In this document: positions 26,012 through 34,343 of the stretch, piece after piece
Layout: every line of letters starts with the position of its first letter
Numbering within the stretch: position 1 is the stretch's first letter
Assembly: GCF_014191775.1 (NCBI RefSeq)
Contig: NZ_JACHXA010000001.1
Span: 496,001 to 560,000 of the forward strand
Length of the DNA stretch: 64,000 nucleotides
Source: Limibacillus halophilus
Lineage (GTDB): Bacteria; Pseudomonadota; Alphaproteobacteria; Kiloniellales; CECT-8803
Direction of reading: 5' to 3'
Notes under the pieces: generated by a model
What the model saw: only the letters and a program-made list of their open reading frames with translations
Told to the model about the DNA's origin: nothing
Database searches by the model: none
Position numbers and translations under genes: made by a program

Positions 26012-26572
26012 TCAGTCAGCGCCTAATGTGTGGGCGAGAACCTCGAACCCGAGTTCCACTTCGTCACTGAACAAAGGGTCTCTATTGGTGATGAAGGCGC
26101 GTTCGATGGCTTGCCAGTCGGCCTCCGTCAGAGCCTCGAGCGCAGCAGGCAATATGACGTCTTCCTCGTGGCGCATGTGAGCAAACTCGGCATCGACATA
26201 GCTCGACACCTGCGCTTGGAAGGCAAGCAGTGTCTCGAGCGCAGGGTTATCTTGAAGTGACTTGTAGCTCGCTTCCAGTTCTTCAAGCGCTCTGTCGCCC
26301 TCCATGTGCTGCTGCCGCAATGCGGCGACCTCGGCTTTCAGTGCAGGCGCGCGTTTCAAAAGCGCCGGGAACAGGTAATCCTCTTCCTTCGGGTGGTGCA
26401 TCTTGTTCGGAAACACTCGGATATAGAAAAGCATGCGGTAGAGCAGGTCGAGATGCCGGGCGGTAAGTGCGTCCGGCGTTGTACTTGTCACTCGGTCCCG
26501 CAATTCAGCCAGCACCCGACCCATGTTCTTGTGTTCATGGCGAATTTGGTCGACGACACGTGGCGCGCGCAT
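26012..26572 (-). CDS. Hemerythrin domain-containing protein
   Basis: 186-aa helical protein with a hemerythrin-like di-iron site: an early His in RHEHKNM, HHPKEEDYLF, QQHMEGD and FAHMRHEEDVILP supply the H-HxxxE-H-HxxxD ligand pattern. Such proteins sense or buffer oxygen, nitric oxide or iron. It lies alone between GNAT and the membrane hydroxylase on the minus strand. No FNR or NsrR site was seen upstream. Confidence 0.85.
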   Translation of the reverse strand: MRAPRVVDQIRHEHKNMGRVLAELRDRVTSTTPDALTARHLDLLYRMLFYIRVFPNKMHHPKEEDYLFPALLKRAPALKAEVAALRQQHMEGDRALEELEASYKSLQDNPALETLLAFQAQVSSYVDAEFAHMRHEEDVILPAALEALTEADWQAIERAFITNRDPLFSDEVELGFEVLAHTLGAD

Positions 26573-26659
26573 GCTCTGGCCTCCCGTTCTACCGAAGGCG
26601 TAGCCTCCAATGATGAAAGATCGTCGGCGACCCCTCGGTCCGGAAGCCGCCGATTTTCC

Positions 26660-27460
26660 TCAGGCAGTGGCCCCCGCAGTTGATTGCTTCTTGGCCCTAG
26701 CCGGTTTCGGGGTCCGTGAAACCTTACGCAGATCGGTCCGCAGGTGCTTGGTGCTGTAGCCGTTGAAGATATGGCCAAGCAGCCCTCGGTTCAGATCAGA
26801 GGTGCCGAACAACCAGTCTGAGATCGGGAAGGTCAGGTTCATATTCCGCTCCATCATGATGGCTTGGTTGTGATGGGCGGTATGATGGCGCCGGAGCGTG
26901 TTCACAAAGGGACAGTAGCGGACAAACCAGCTCTCTTCGACATGGCAGCAGAAATGCATGAACTCATAGGTCAGGTACATGCCCGTCGTCGTGCACATGA
27001 TCAGCCAGCCGACGTTTGCCGAAACCAGATATCCCATGACGGCGGAAGGCGGGATCGACATCAGGATGAAGACCGCCAAAGCAAAAGGTGGGAAAAAGGT
27101 GACACGCCAGTCCTTCTGGTCGGCAAACCGCATCTCGGACTCAGTAAAGAACTGATGGTGCTGCAGAGTGTGGCGATTGTAGATCGCTCTGAGACCTTTC
27201 CAGCGCAGCGGCCGGTGCATCACATAGCGGTGCAGGAACCATTCGAAGATATTGGTGATCATAAAGACCACGGGGATTGTAAGCCACTCCCACCACTGCA
27301 CATTTCCGATGTGGGCAGTATAGAGATAGATGGCGGTGAGGCCGATCACATAGATGATCACCACGTGCAGCCAGCCATTGTACCAGCCGGCGATCCGACG
27401 GCGATACTCCGAACGGTAGTTGCGCTGACGCTCGTCCATCGGGCTTTGGCTGAGTTCCAT
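26660..27460 (-). CDS. Fatty acid hydroxylase/sterol desaturase superfamily membrane protein
   Basis: 266-aa integral membrane di-iron oxygenase-like protein. Histidine clusters HRYVMH, HTLQHHQF and RRHHTAHHN are in the order expected for the superfamily. Hydrophobic segments include VVIIYVIGLTAIYLYT, IPVVFMITNIFEWF and FALAVFILMSIPPSAV. A GAGGAG ribosome site precedes the ATG at 27460. The substrate cannot be assigned. A TGATATATCA palindrome lies 30 nt upstream. Confidence 0.85.
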   Translation of the reverse strand: MELSQSPMDERQRNYRSEYRRRIAGWYNGWLHVVIIYVIGLTAIYLYTAHIGNVQWWEWLTIPVVFMITNIFEWFLHRYVMHRPLRWKGLRAIYNRHTLQHHQFFTESEMRFADQKDWRVTFFPPFALAVFILMSIPPSAVMGYLVSANVGWLIMCTTTGMYLTYEFMHFCCHVEESWFVRYCPFVNTLRRHHTAHHNQAIMMERNMNLTFPISDWLFGTSDLNRGLLGHIFNGYSTKHLRTDLRKVSRTPKPARAKKQSTAGATA

Positions 27461-27490
27461 GACAAAATCTCCTCACTAGGCCATCGGTAA

Positions 27491-27502
27491 CTGATATATC
27501 AG
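27491..27502. promoter_or_regulatory. GntR-type palindrome CTGATATATCAG
   Basis: Perfect 12-bp palindrome 30 nt upstream of the membrane hydroxylase start, inside the 109-nt gap after the end of the cysteine-dioxygenase-like gene. Near-copies lie at 32480 and 34235 in promoters of the same strand. FCD-type GntR regulators commonly bind such short AT-centred dyads, and one is encoded at 32618. Confidence 0.6.
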
Positions 27503-27569
27503 ATGCACATTACCAAAGAAAACGGCAGTTGAAAAGGGGTTGGTGAATGCTTGAGGCGCTTACTTGCGG

Positions 27570-28151
27570 TCAACCCCAAAGATTGGGAACCACGTTCGAA
27601 GCGTACCCGGAAACAAATGGTTTCTCAGCCCCGGTCTGGGGATCGAAGACGCGGCGGCGGACGGCGCCGATGTTTGCGCCATAGAGGTGAATCGAGATCG
27701 AAACCCGGTCCTCATACGCATTCGAAACCGCATGAATGTCGCCGAGGCTGGGACGGAGTATTTCGATATCGCCGGGTTCCAGGCGGCGGCGCTCGCCTTT
27801 CTCCAATGCTTGACCGCGTTGACTATAGGCCTGGGAGAACTCGGCCCCGCGCAGCATGCCTACCAACCCCCAGACGCCGTGGTCATGTATCGGCGTACGC
27901 TGTCCGGGCCCCCAAACAAAACTTACGAGGGAGAACCGCTCCAACGGATCGCAGTGCAGCAGATATTGCTGGTAATATTTCGGGTGAGGCTTGGCGAAGG
28001 CGTCACCCAACCAGTCATCCTCCGAAATCAGAGCGGCCAGGTGGCCACGGGCGGCGTCGATCAATGCTTCCTCGTCATCCGCAAGCCGATCGACGGCTCC
28101 CGTCATCCCGATAATGAAGGACCGCAGTCTGCCAAGATTCTGAGGCGCCAT
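27570..28151 (-). CDS. Cysteine dioxygenase family protein (thiol dioxygenase)
   Basis: 193-aa cupin. The iron-binding histidines are in TPIHDHGVWGLVG (HxH) and GDIHAVSNAYEDRVSISIHLYG (third His), as in cysteine and 3-mercaptopropionate dioxygenases, which oxidise a thiol to the sulfinate with O2. It lies 6 nt downstream of the PhyH-family gene and is the last gene of the TRAP operon. This suggests a thiol or sulfur-containing compound in the pathway. The exact substrate is unknown. Confidence 0.83.
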   Translation of the reverse strand: MAPQNLGRLRSFIIGMTGAVDRLADDEEALIDAARGHLAALISEDDWLGDAFAKPHPKYYQQYLLHCDPLERFSLVSFVWGPGQRTPIHDHGVWGLVGMLRGAEFSQAYSQRGQALEKGERRRLEPGDIEILRPSLGDIHAVSNAYEDRVSISIHLYGANIGAVRRRVFDPQTGAEKPFVSGYASNVVPNLWG

Positions 28152-28157
28152 CTTACT

Positions 28158-29057
28158 CTACTCCGCTGCGGGCATTCCGGCTTTCTGCTGTAAATCGAAA
28201 ATCGATGTGTAGCCGCCGCTCCAGTCGGGCGGAATAAGGAAGCGACCCTCTTCATGGTGCGCCCATTTCGCGGGTACGCCACGAATCAGCTGCTGTTCAT
28301 ACTTCGAGTGCAGGGGATTGTGCGTGTAGGGAACAGCATCGGCGGCGGACATGACATTGAGCAGAAGGGGTCGTCCAATGTCCGACTGATTTGCCTTTGA
28401 GCCATGAACGGTACGGTAGTTGTGTAGCGTTATCGATCCGGCAGGGCCGCAAAGATACTGCGCAGTACCGACCGGCACCGAGGGCAGGTCTTCCGGCTGA
28501 ATGTCGCCGGTCCAAACGCCCTTGGTGTTGTAATGGTCGTAGATCGGATTCTTGTGACTTCCGGGAATGACACCCAGCGGCCCCTGTTCCATGCCGCAGT
28601 CGTATATATAGGTGCCGCAGGTCAAGACGGCATTATTCGTGTGCGGAAAGAAAGGCACATCCTGGTGCCATTTGACCTCGGAACCGCCTTTGGCCCATTT
28701 GAAGTTGAGCTTTGACTGATAGAACTTCACATCCGGGCCCAGCAGGTCAGCCAGCAGATCGCCAATCCGGGATTCTACCAGGAACTGCCAGAATACAGGA
28801 TCCTGGTCGCAAGGTGAGGACACCCGGCGCAATCGCGGATCGTCGCTTCTGTGATTGGGCTCAAGATCAAAGACGCTGTCCGACTGCGTTACCTTGCGGC
28901 TCAGTTCAACCTGCCGGTCGATGGCATCGCGCAGCTTTTTCAGCCAGATTCTGTCCACGAATTCCTCAACCAGCAGATACCCCTGTTCAAAGTAGAACTC
29001 GCGCTGTTTTTGGCTCAAAACGCGTGGGGCTTGGGAAAGGATCTCATCCGGCGTCAT
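28158..29057 (-). CDS. Phytanoyl-CoA dioxygenase (PhyH) family protein
   Basis: 299-aa Fe(II)/2-oxoglutarate-dependent oxygenase-like protein. The iron-binding HxD is in VKWHQDVPFF, and the distal His with 2-oxoglutarate-binding Arg is in HNYRTVHGSKANQSDIGRPLL. PGSHKNPIYDHY is a family-typical loop. It is encoded between the TRAP permease and the thiol dioxygenase in one minus-strand operon, so it is probably a catabolic hydroxylase acting on the imported compound or a derivative. Confidence 0.87.
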   Translation of the reverse strand: MTPDEILSQAPRVLSQKQREFYFEQGYLLVEEFVDRIWLKKLRDAIDRQVELSRKVTQSDSVFDLEPNHRSDDPRLRRVSSPCDQDPVFWQFLVESRIGDLLADLLGPDVKFYQSKLNFKWAKGGSEVKWHQDVPFFPHTNNAVLTCGTYIYDCGMEQGPLGVIPGSHKNPIYDHYNTKGVWTGDIQPEDLPSVPVGTAQYLCGPAGSITLHNYRTVHGSKANQSDIGRPLLLNVMSAADAVPYTHNPLHSKYEQQLIRGVPAKWAHHEEGRFLIPPDWSGGYTSIFDLQQKAGMPAAE

Positions 29058-29112
29058 GGTTCATACTCCTTCTTCTCGGCTGCCCGCCGATTGCTGCCGA
29101 CGGGCGCCCAAC

Positions 29113-30426
29113 TCAACGGAAGCCAAGTACCTGCTCCGGCAGCCACAAGGCCGTTTCCGGGAACATCATTACAATCAGCAGAGCCACCATCTGGATCGCC
29201 AGGAAGGGGACCACGCCCACGTACATATGCCGCAAGGTCATCTCCGGTGGTGCTATACCGCGCAGGTAGAAAATGGCCGGCGCCATCGGCGGTGTCAGGT
29301 AGCTGGTTTGGATCATGATCAGAATGAGCATGCAGAACCAGACCGGATCGAACCCTGCGTCGCGGATGAAGGGCATGAACAGCGGCACGAAGATCAACAG
29401 GATCGATATCCATTCCAGGAAGAACCCGGCAACGAAGACCAGCAGCAGGAAGATAATCAGCAGACCCCATGGGCCCAAACTGATCGCGTCGAGCAGATCG
29501 CGCATGATCGACATCCCGCCGCTGCCAGCATAAACACCGGTGAAGATACTGCCGCCCAGGAGGATCAGCATGATCATTGAGGTGACGGTCAGCGTCTTGA
29601 CCAAGGCTTCGCTGAAAGTCTGCAGCGTGAACTTGCCATAGGCAATCGTCAGGACGATGGCGCCAGCAGCGCCCAGCGCTGCCGCTTCGGTTGGGGCTGC
29701 CCAACCGAGCATGATCGACCCCAGCACGGCGAAGATCATGAAGAGCGGTGGGACCAGCGCCTTGACCGTAACCACCAGCTTCTCACCTAAAGGCATCAGC
29801 GGCTCGTCATCATCGACACGAGGCGCCGCCGTTGGACTGAAGGTGCAAAGCAGGATGATGTACACGATATAGAGTCCCGACAGGATCAAGCCTGGAAAGA
29901 TCATGCCGACCATGAGATCGCCGATCGAAACGTTGGCAATCGGTCCCAATACGACCACGACCACTGACGGCGGAATAATCGTGCCCAGTGATCCGCCCGC
30001 GCAGATCGTGCCGCTAATGAGGGATTTGCTGTAGTTGAGGCGCATCATTGAGGGGATGGCAAGGAGTCCGACTACGGTCTCCGTCGCACCGATGACACCG
30101 GTCGAGGCGGCAAAGATGATGCACATAATCACCGTACCGACAGCGACGCCGCCTGGCAGCCGGCGGGTCCAAAGGTGCACTGCGTGGAACAGCTTCTCGG
30201 CAATGCCGGAGCGCTCCAGCATGGCGCCCATGAAAACGAACAAGGGGACCGCCGCAAGGATGAAGTTGCTGGCTACATCCTCGATCTTCTGCATGAACTG
30301 AAAGAAAGCCGCGTCGCCGAAGGTATAGTAACCAAAGACGAAGGCCACGGACATGAGCGCGAAGGCGACCGGGAACCCCAGGAAAATCAGCAGGAAGAGC
30401 GCCGGGAACATCAACAAGGCTTCCAT
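29113..30426 (-). CDS. dctM: TRAP transporter large permease subunit
   Basis: 437-aa DctM-type membrane protein with about twelve hydrophobic segments. Recognisable regions are LFLLIFLGFPVAFALMSVAF, GAMLERSGIAEKLFHAV, GGSLGTIIPPSVVVVVLGPIA and LTPPMAPAIFYLRGIAP. It forms the ion-driven import channel with the small subunit at 30430. The gap to the small-subunit gene is only 3 nt. Confidence 0.93.
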   Translation of the reverse strand: MEALLMFPALFLLIFLGFPVAFALMSVAFVFGYYTFGDAAFFQFMQKIEDVASNFILAAVPLFVFMGAMLERSGIAEKLFHAVHLWTRRLPGGVAVGTVIMCIIFAASTGVIGATETVVGLLAIPSMMRLNYSKSLISGTICAGGSLGTIIPPSVVVVVLGPIANVSIGDLMVGMIFPGLILSGLYIVYIILLCTFSPTAAPRVDDDEPLMPLGEKLVVTVKALVPPLFMIFAVLGSIMLGWAAPTEAAALGAAGAIVLTIAYGKFTLQTFSEALVKTLTVTSMIMLILLGGSIFTGVYAGSGGMSIMRDLLDAISLGPWGLLIIFLLLVFVAGFFLEWISILLIFVPLFMPFIRDAGFDPVWFCMLILIMIQTSYLTPPMAPAIFYLRGIAPPEMTLRHMYVGVVPFLAIQMVALLIVMMFPETALWLPEQVLGFR

Positions 30427-30429
30427 GTC

Positions 30430-30948
30430 TTAGGCCTCCTCCGCCTGATCATCGGCGTGGCGGAGTGTCATCACGCACTTCAAAATTTCTGCAATAGTTT
30501 GGACGGTAAGTAGCGCGATGGCGCTGGAGATCATGATGCGGAACGGCCAGATCACGGGGTTCCAGGCCGACTGGCCGGTGCGCTCGCCGCTCACGAAGGA
30601 ATCAAAGGCATAGCTGAGCATCCAATAGGACACGATCGTTAAAAACGGCAGCAGAAAAATCACGTAGAAGAAAAGATCGATCGTCGCCTTTGTCTTGGGT
30701 TTGAAGTTTCCATAGAGCACATCAATGCGAATGTGCCCGCCACGCTGCAGCGTCAGTGCCGCGCCCAGCAGGAAGTGAACACCCATCACGGAGTAACCAA
30801 GCTCAAACGCCCAGATCGTTGGCGAGCCGAAGGCGTAGCGAGCAAAGACTTCGTAGCAGGTTGCCAGTATCAGTGGGACAATGAGGACCGACGCGGCGTA
30901 GCCGATTCCTACCGTCAACTTTTCGAGCGCGGTGACAATGCGTTTCAT
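30430..30948 (-). CDS. dctQ: TRAP transporter small permease subunit
   Basis: 172-aa DctQ-type protein with four hydrophobic segments. VFARYAFGSPTIWAFELGYS and LGAALTLQRGGHIRIDVLYG are the family core. It is followed by the large subunit and preceded by the binding-protein gene with a 92-nt gap that holds a strong hairpin. Confidence 0.92.
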   Translation of the reverse strand: MKRIVTALEKLTVGIGYAASVLIVPLILATCYEVFARYAFGSPTIWAFELGYSVMGVHFLLGAALTLQRGGHIRIDVLYGNFKPKTKATIDLFFYVIFLLPFLTIVSYWMLSYAFDSFVSGERTGQSAWNPVIWPFRIMISSAIALLTVQTIAEILKCVMTLRHADDQAEEA

Positions 30949-30981
30949 GGGAAACCGAACGTTAGGGCTTATGGGAAGTGA

Positions 30982-31012
30982 CGCCCGCGCGGCTGTTGTT
31001 TGCCGGCGGGCG
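30982..31012 (-). repeat. Intergenic hairpin between dctP and dctQ
   Basis: CGCCCGC (30982-30988) pairs perfectly with GCGGGCG (31006-31012), with an inner GGC/GCC extension. It lies just downstream of the binding-protein gene, like the hairpins at 13556 and 51396, and lacks a U-tract. It probably protects the upstream mRNA or attenuates permease expression. Confidence 0.6.
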
Positions 31013-31040
31013 CCCCGAGTTCAAACGGCTGAACGTGATC

Positions 31041-32096
31041 CTACTCGGTCTTCACGTTGCGGTACCGATTGGCGTCTTTCCACAGATCAGCAAAAGCCTT
31101 CTGATGGTCTAGAACCTTGCGGAACCATTCGTTTCCCTCTGCCTGCTTCTCGGCCCAGGCGATACCGGCATTGTGTGCAGCGATTTGCACTTCGGCATCG
31201 AGTTCGACGATCTCGTTGCCTTCCTGGCGATAAACCTCCAGGGCCTTGGCATCTTCCTGGCCGATGGTCAGCCAGCTGTTCATCGTCGTATAGAAGGCCG
31301 CGTCACTGATAAGTTTCTGATCAGCTTCCGACAGTTTGGCCCAGGAGTCCTTGTTGACCACCAGCTCGAACGGCGCAGTCGGCTGATGCACACCCGGGAT
31401 GATCACGTATTTTGTCACCCGGTAGAATCCAGGAGAAAGGTTCTCCCAGAGCGTGCCCCATTCGGTCGCATCGATGGTGCCGCGCTCAAGAGCCGGATAC
31501 ACGTCACCGCCCGGCATGGTGACCGGTGCGGCGCCCATGGACTGGGAGATATCCAACCATGCGCCAGCGGTACGAAGCTTCAGCCCTTGCAGGTCCTCAA
31601 GCGTGCGAACGGGCTTGCGGGAATGCAAGAACACTTCGGAGGTGCGAATGAAGAGCGGCATGGCGACCAGGCCGAACTGTTCATCGCGCCACTGGGCGTG
31701 CAGTTCGGCGCCGCCTGCACGATAGAGCCAGTGCAGCATCCGCTCGCTGTCGAAGCTGCCGGCGTACCCGCCAAACAACACTGCCGTCGTGTCCGCGCCC
31801 CAGTCGTAACCGACCCAGGTATGGCCCATATCGGCAACGCCGTTCTTCACGGTCTCGGAGACTTTCAGGCCCGGGCCCAAGGTGCCTGACGGAAAGACTT
31901 CGATCTCAATGCGTCCACCGGAGGTTTCCTTAACCCGGTCGGCGAAGGCCTGAGCGCCAATGTCGGTCAGTGGTCCGCCGCTCCAAGCGGTGGCCATTTT
32001 AAACTTGTGCTCTTGGGCGTTGGCCAGACCCGTGACCGCAAGGGTCACGGCCAGTGCCGCGCCGGCAAGCACGCGTGGTGCAAAATGTTTCAACAT
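31041..32096 (-). CDS. dctP: TRAP transporter substrate-binding protein
   Basis: 351-aa periplasmic DctP-type protein. The Sec signal peptide is residues 1 to about 28 (hydrophobic core then LANA-Q). FKMATAWSGGP, FPSGTLGPGLKVSETVKNGVADMGHTW and the conserved ligand-carboxylate Arg region LKLRTAGAWLDIS are present. These features suggest an organic acid ligand, as for most TRAP proteins. It is first of the transporter genes and lies 69 nt after the DUF6166 gene on the same strand. Confidence 0.92.
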   Translation of the reverse strand: MLKHFAPRVLAGAALAVTLAVTGLANAQEHKFKMATAWSGGPLTDIGAQAFADRVKETSGGRIEIEVFPSGTLGPGLKVSETVKNGVADMGHTWVGYDWGADTTAVLFGGYAGSFDSERMLHWLYRAGGAELHAQWRDEQFGLVAMPLFIRTSEVFLHSRKPVRTLEDLQGLKLRTAGAWLDISQSMGAAPVTMPGGDVYPALERGTIDATEWGTLWENLSPGFYRVTKYVIIPGVHQPTAPFELVVNKDSWAKLSEADQKLISDAAFYTTMNSWLTIGQEDAKALEVYRQEGNEIVELDAEVQIAAHNAGIAWAEKQAEGNEWFRKVLDHQKAFADLWKDANRYRNVKTE

Positions 32097-32165
32097 GGTT
32101 CTCCTCCCTCAATATTAAGTATCATTGTAGTCCGCATCTGCTCCCATGAGGTAAGGGCAGGCGGA

Positions 32166-32453
32166 TTACTCCGGTTCGAGCGCCGACATCACGTCGGCCT
32201 CGGTCATTTCCCAGTCATTCTGGAAATTAGCGACAACCTCCTGCATGAAGGTGTCGTAGTGCTTTAGTGCTGTGGCGTCGCCCGCACAGTCCGCCAGGAT
32301 CGCCAGCGCCAACTGTGCAGGTTCCGGTCCCTCGTAACTCCATTCGAATCCATTTTTGGATATTTGCTTGAGATCGACGCGCTCCTTCAGTGGCTTTCCA
32401 TCCACCGTGACCTGCACGCCATCGATCGTCCGGTCCCCCCTATAGACTTTCAT
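32166..32453 (-). CDS. DUF6166 domain protein
   Basis: 95-aa protein beginning MKVYRGDRTIDGVQVTVDGK, with FEWSYEGPEPAQLALAIL as the family core and a helical C-terminus ending DWEMTEADVMSALE. The ATG at 32453 matches the family start; an in-frame extension to 32504 runs into the promoter palindrome. Function is unknown. It is the first gene of the TRAP operon, directly downstream of a GntR-type site. Confidence 0.75.
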   Translation of the reverse strand: MKVYRGDRTIDGVQVTVDGKPLKERVDLKQISKNGFEWSYEGPEPAQLALAILADCAGDATALKHYDTFMQEVVANFQNDWEMTEADVMSALEPE

Positions 32454-32479
32454 ACTTCTCTCCGACAGGTCATCGACGA

Positions 32480-32491
32480 CTGATATATCTG
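32480..32491. promoter_or_regulatory. GntR-type site upstream of the DUF6166-TRAP operon
   Basis: CTGATATATCTG, one mismatch from the perfect palindrome at 27491. It lies 26 nt upstream of the DUF6166 start in the 164-nt gap 32454-32617 after the gntR gene, where it could control the whole TRAP operon. Confidence 0.6.
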
Positions 32492-32617
32492 GCGTATGGT
32501 ACAAGGCAATACCTGGGTTGGAAAGAGGGTCTTTCGGAGGAAATGATTGTTATTCTCAGGTATAGGGCCCGGGGCGCGAGATTCTCTCTCGCAACTAGCA
32601 ATCTCAGATTGTGTAAG

Positions 32618-33277
32618 TCAATTCCCGGTCCCGAAATCCAAAGTTGCGCGCGTAAACTGCTCGACATAGTCCATCAAGGCGTCGGTTGCCTGAGCTGCGC
32701 CGGCGCTGTCACCTTCACCGACTTTCGTCGCCACGTCGGCATGAAGCCTGGCACATAGGGGCAGATCCGCCACCTCGCGATAATGCGAATACCAAAATCT
32801 CCGGGACATGCCGTGCGTGAGCGACATTGCGCTGTTGATGAACTCATTGCGCGCGGCGTGACAAAGCAGAAGATTGAGTTGCCGGTCATATCGCATGAAC
32901 ATGATGTCATCATTGATGCGGGCCGCTTCGTGCATCCCTTCGGCGATCATCTCAAAAGCCTGCTTCTCCTCGGAAGTGGCGCGCCTGGCCGCTTTTCGTG
33001 CCATCAGGCGCTCGACCTCGCGGCGCAACTCCTGCAAACGAAGCTGCCGGCGAACGTTCAGTTCGCTGACCAGGATGCCGCGGCGCGGCAAAATCAGGAC
33101 CAATCCTTCCCGCGCCAGCCTTTGAAGAGCCTCCCGGATGGGTGTGCGTCCGATGGAAAACTGCTTGGCCAATGCAGACTCGGAAAGAACCGCGCCGGGC
33201 TCCAATCGCAGCATGACGATCTGTTCTTCCAGGAGGCGATAGGCCTTTTGCGTCAGGCTATCGTTTGGAGCCCCCAT
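32618..33277 (-). CDS. GntR-family transcriptional regulator (FCD domain)
   Basis: 219-aa regulator. The winged helix has EQIVMLRLEPGAVLSESALA and IGRTPIREALQRLAREGLV; the all-helical FCD ligand domain follows (LQELRREVERLMARKAA, RYDRQLNLLLCHAARNEFI), with His and Asp residues that often hold a metal and an organic acid. The ATG at 33277 is chosen; a GTG at 33388 would add 37 residues but overlap the panB-like gene by 46 nt. It is probably co-transcribed with that gene. It is the candidate reader of the TGATATATCA sites. Confidence 0.88.
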   Translation of the reverse strand: MGAPNDSLTQKAYRLLEEQIVMLRLEPGAVLSESALAKQFSIGRTPIREALQRLAREGLVLILPRRGILVSELNVRRQLRLQELRREVERLMARKAARRATSEEKQAFEMIAEGMHEAARINDDIMFMRYDRQLNLLLCHAARNEFINSAMSLTHGMSRRFWYSHYREVADLPLCARLHADVATKVGEGDSAGAAQATDALMDYVEQFTRATLDFGTGN

Positions 33278-33342
33278 TCTTTCCAGATCATCGAGCACGC
33301 GTTGGCCAGCGTTCCGAGCGCTGACCGGCGCGTCGTTGCCGC

Positions 33343-34215
33343 TCAAATCTGCTTGCGCTTCTCGACCATGCTCAGGAATTTCTCGCACTCCTCGTCATTC
33401 ACGCCGTAACTGTGTTCTTCATCGGGGAACTGGCCCGCTTTGACCTCTTCAACATAGCGCCGCAGGCCGTCAACCGCTACCTCGGTCAGGTTGGCATACC
33501 GTTTTGTGAACTTGGGTTTGAAATCCGTGAAAACTCCAAGAAGATCGTAGCTCAACAGAATCTGGCCATCAGTGCCCGCGCCCGCGCCAATGCCTATAGT
33601 CGGGATCTCCAATTGCTTGGAAATGATCGTCGCTATCTTGGCGGGAACGGCTTCGAACTCGAGCATGAAACATCCTGCATCCTGGATGGCAAATGCGTCT
33701 TCTAGAATCTTCATGGCTGCGTCAGCCGTTCGGCCTTGAATCTTGAAGCCGCCGAACATGGCGATGGTGTGGGGCGTCAGCCCGATATGCGAGGCCGTTG
33801 GGATACCGGCATCGACCAAGGCTTTCAGGATATGAGCCTGGCTCTTGCCGCCCTGAGGCTTCACGGCATCGCAATCCGCGTCCTGCATGAACCTGCTGGC
33901 GTTGGCCAGTGCGCGATCTACCGTGTTGTAACTTTGATAAGGCATGCACCCCAGTACGAAGGTGTTGGGCGCTCCACGACGTACGGCACCCGCATGCATG
34001 ACCATCATGTCCATGGTTGCCGGGATCGTACTCTTGTGGCCATGGGCCACCATCGCCAGACTGTCACCGACAACGCAGACGTCCGCACCGGCCATCTCGG
34101 CCCAACGCGCGGAGGTATAGTCGGGAACCGATGTGTAAACCATCTTTTCGCCGGTATGTTTAGAGTCGCGGATCTCGGTAATCGTCCGCTTCTTTTTCTC
34201 GGACTCTTGGGACAT
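33343..34215 (-). CDS. PanB-like ketopantoate hydroxymethyltransferase paralog with altered metal site
   Basis: 290-aa TIM-barrel protein clearly related to PanB: VVGDSLAMVAHGH, ASHIGLTPHTIAMFGGFKIQG and PTIGIGAGAGTDGQIL. Compared with E. coli PanB as I remember it, the ligand Asp45 is kept (Asp51 here), but Asp84 is replaced by Cys90 (GCMPYQSY) and Glu114 by Gln121 (VKPQGG). The substrate-site His (His143) and Glu are retained. The metal site change and the GntR/TRAP context argue against the housekeeping pantothenate role. A related aldol or retro-aldol reaction on another 2-keto acid is an inference. Confidence 0.8.
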   Translation of the reverse strand: MSQESEKKKRTITEIRDSKHTGEKMVYTSVPDYTSARWAEMAGADVCVVGDSLAMVAHGHKSTIPATMDMMVMHAGAVRRGAPNTFVLGCMPYQSYNTVDRALANASRFMQDADCDAVKPQGGKSQAHILKALVDAGIPTASHIGLTPHTIAMFGGFKIQGRTADAAMKILEDAFAIQDAGCFMLEFEAVPAKIATIISKQLEIPTIGIGAGAGTDGQILLSYDLLGVFTDFKPKFTKRYANLTEVAVDGLRRYVEEVKAGQFPDEEHSYGVNDEECEKFLSMVEKRKQI

Positions 34216-34234
34216 CTTGGTCTCCCCTGGACTT

Positions 34235-34246
34235 GTGATATACTAG
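34235..34246. promoter_or_regulatory. Degenerate GntR-type site upstream of the panB-like gene
   Basis: GTGATATACTAG, 9 of 12 positions matching CTGATATATCAG, followed by a second TGATAT at 34247-34252. It lies 20-30 nt upstream of the panB-like start. It may serve autoregulation of the panB-like/gntR operon. Confidence 0.4.
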
Positions 34247-34343
34247 TGATATGCATATGGTATGGTCAATGACCGGTCAAGCGAACAGCTTGTGTTTGGT
34301 TCATGAGCGAGACCTCAGTCGAATAATGCTTAAGGCTTGATAC

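Noticed and set aside
33343-34215. Assigning the gene as the housekeeping panB for pantothenate synthesis
   Set aside because: Two metal ligands are replaced, no panC is adjacent, and the neighbours are catabolic; kept as a PanB paralog.
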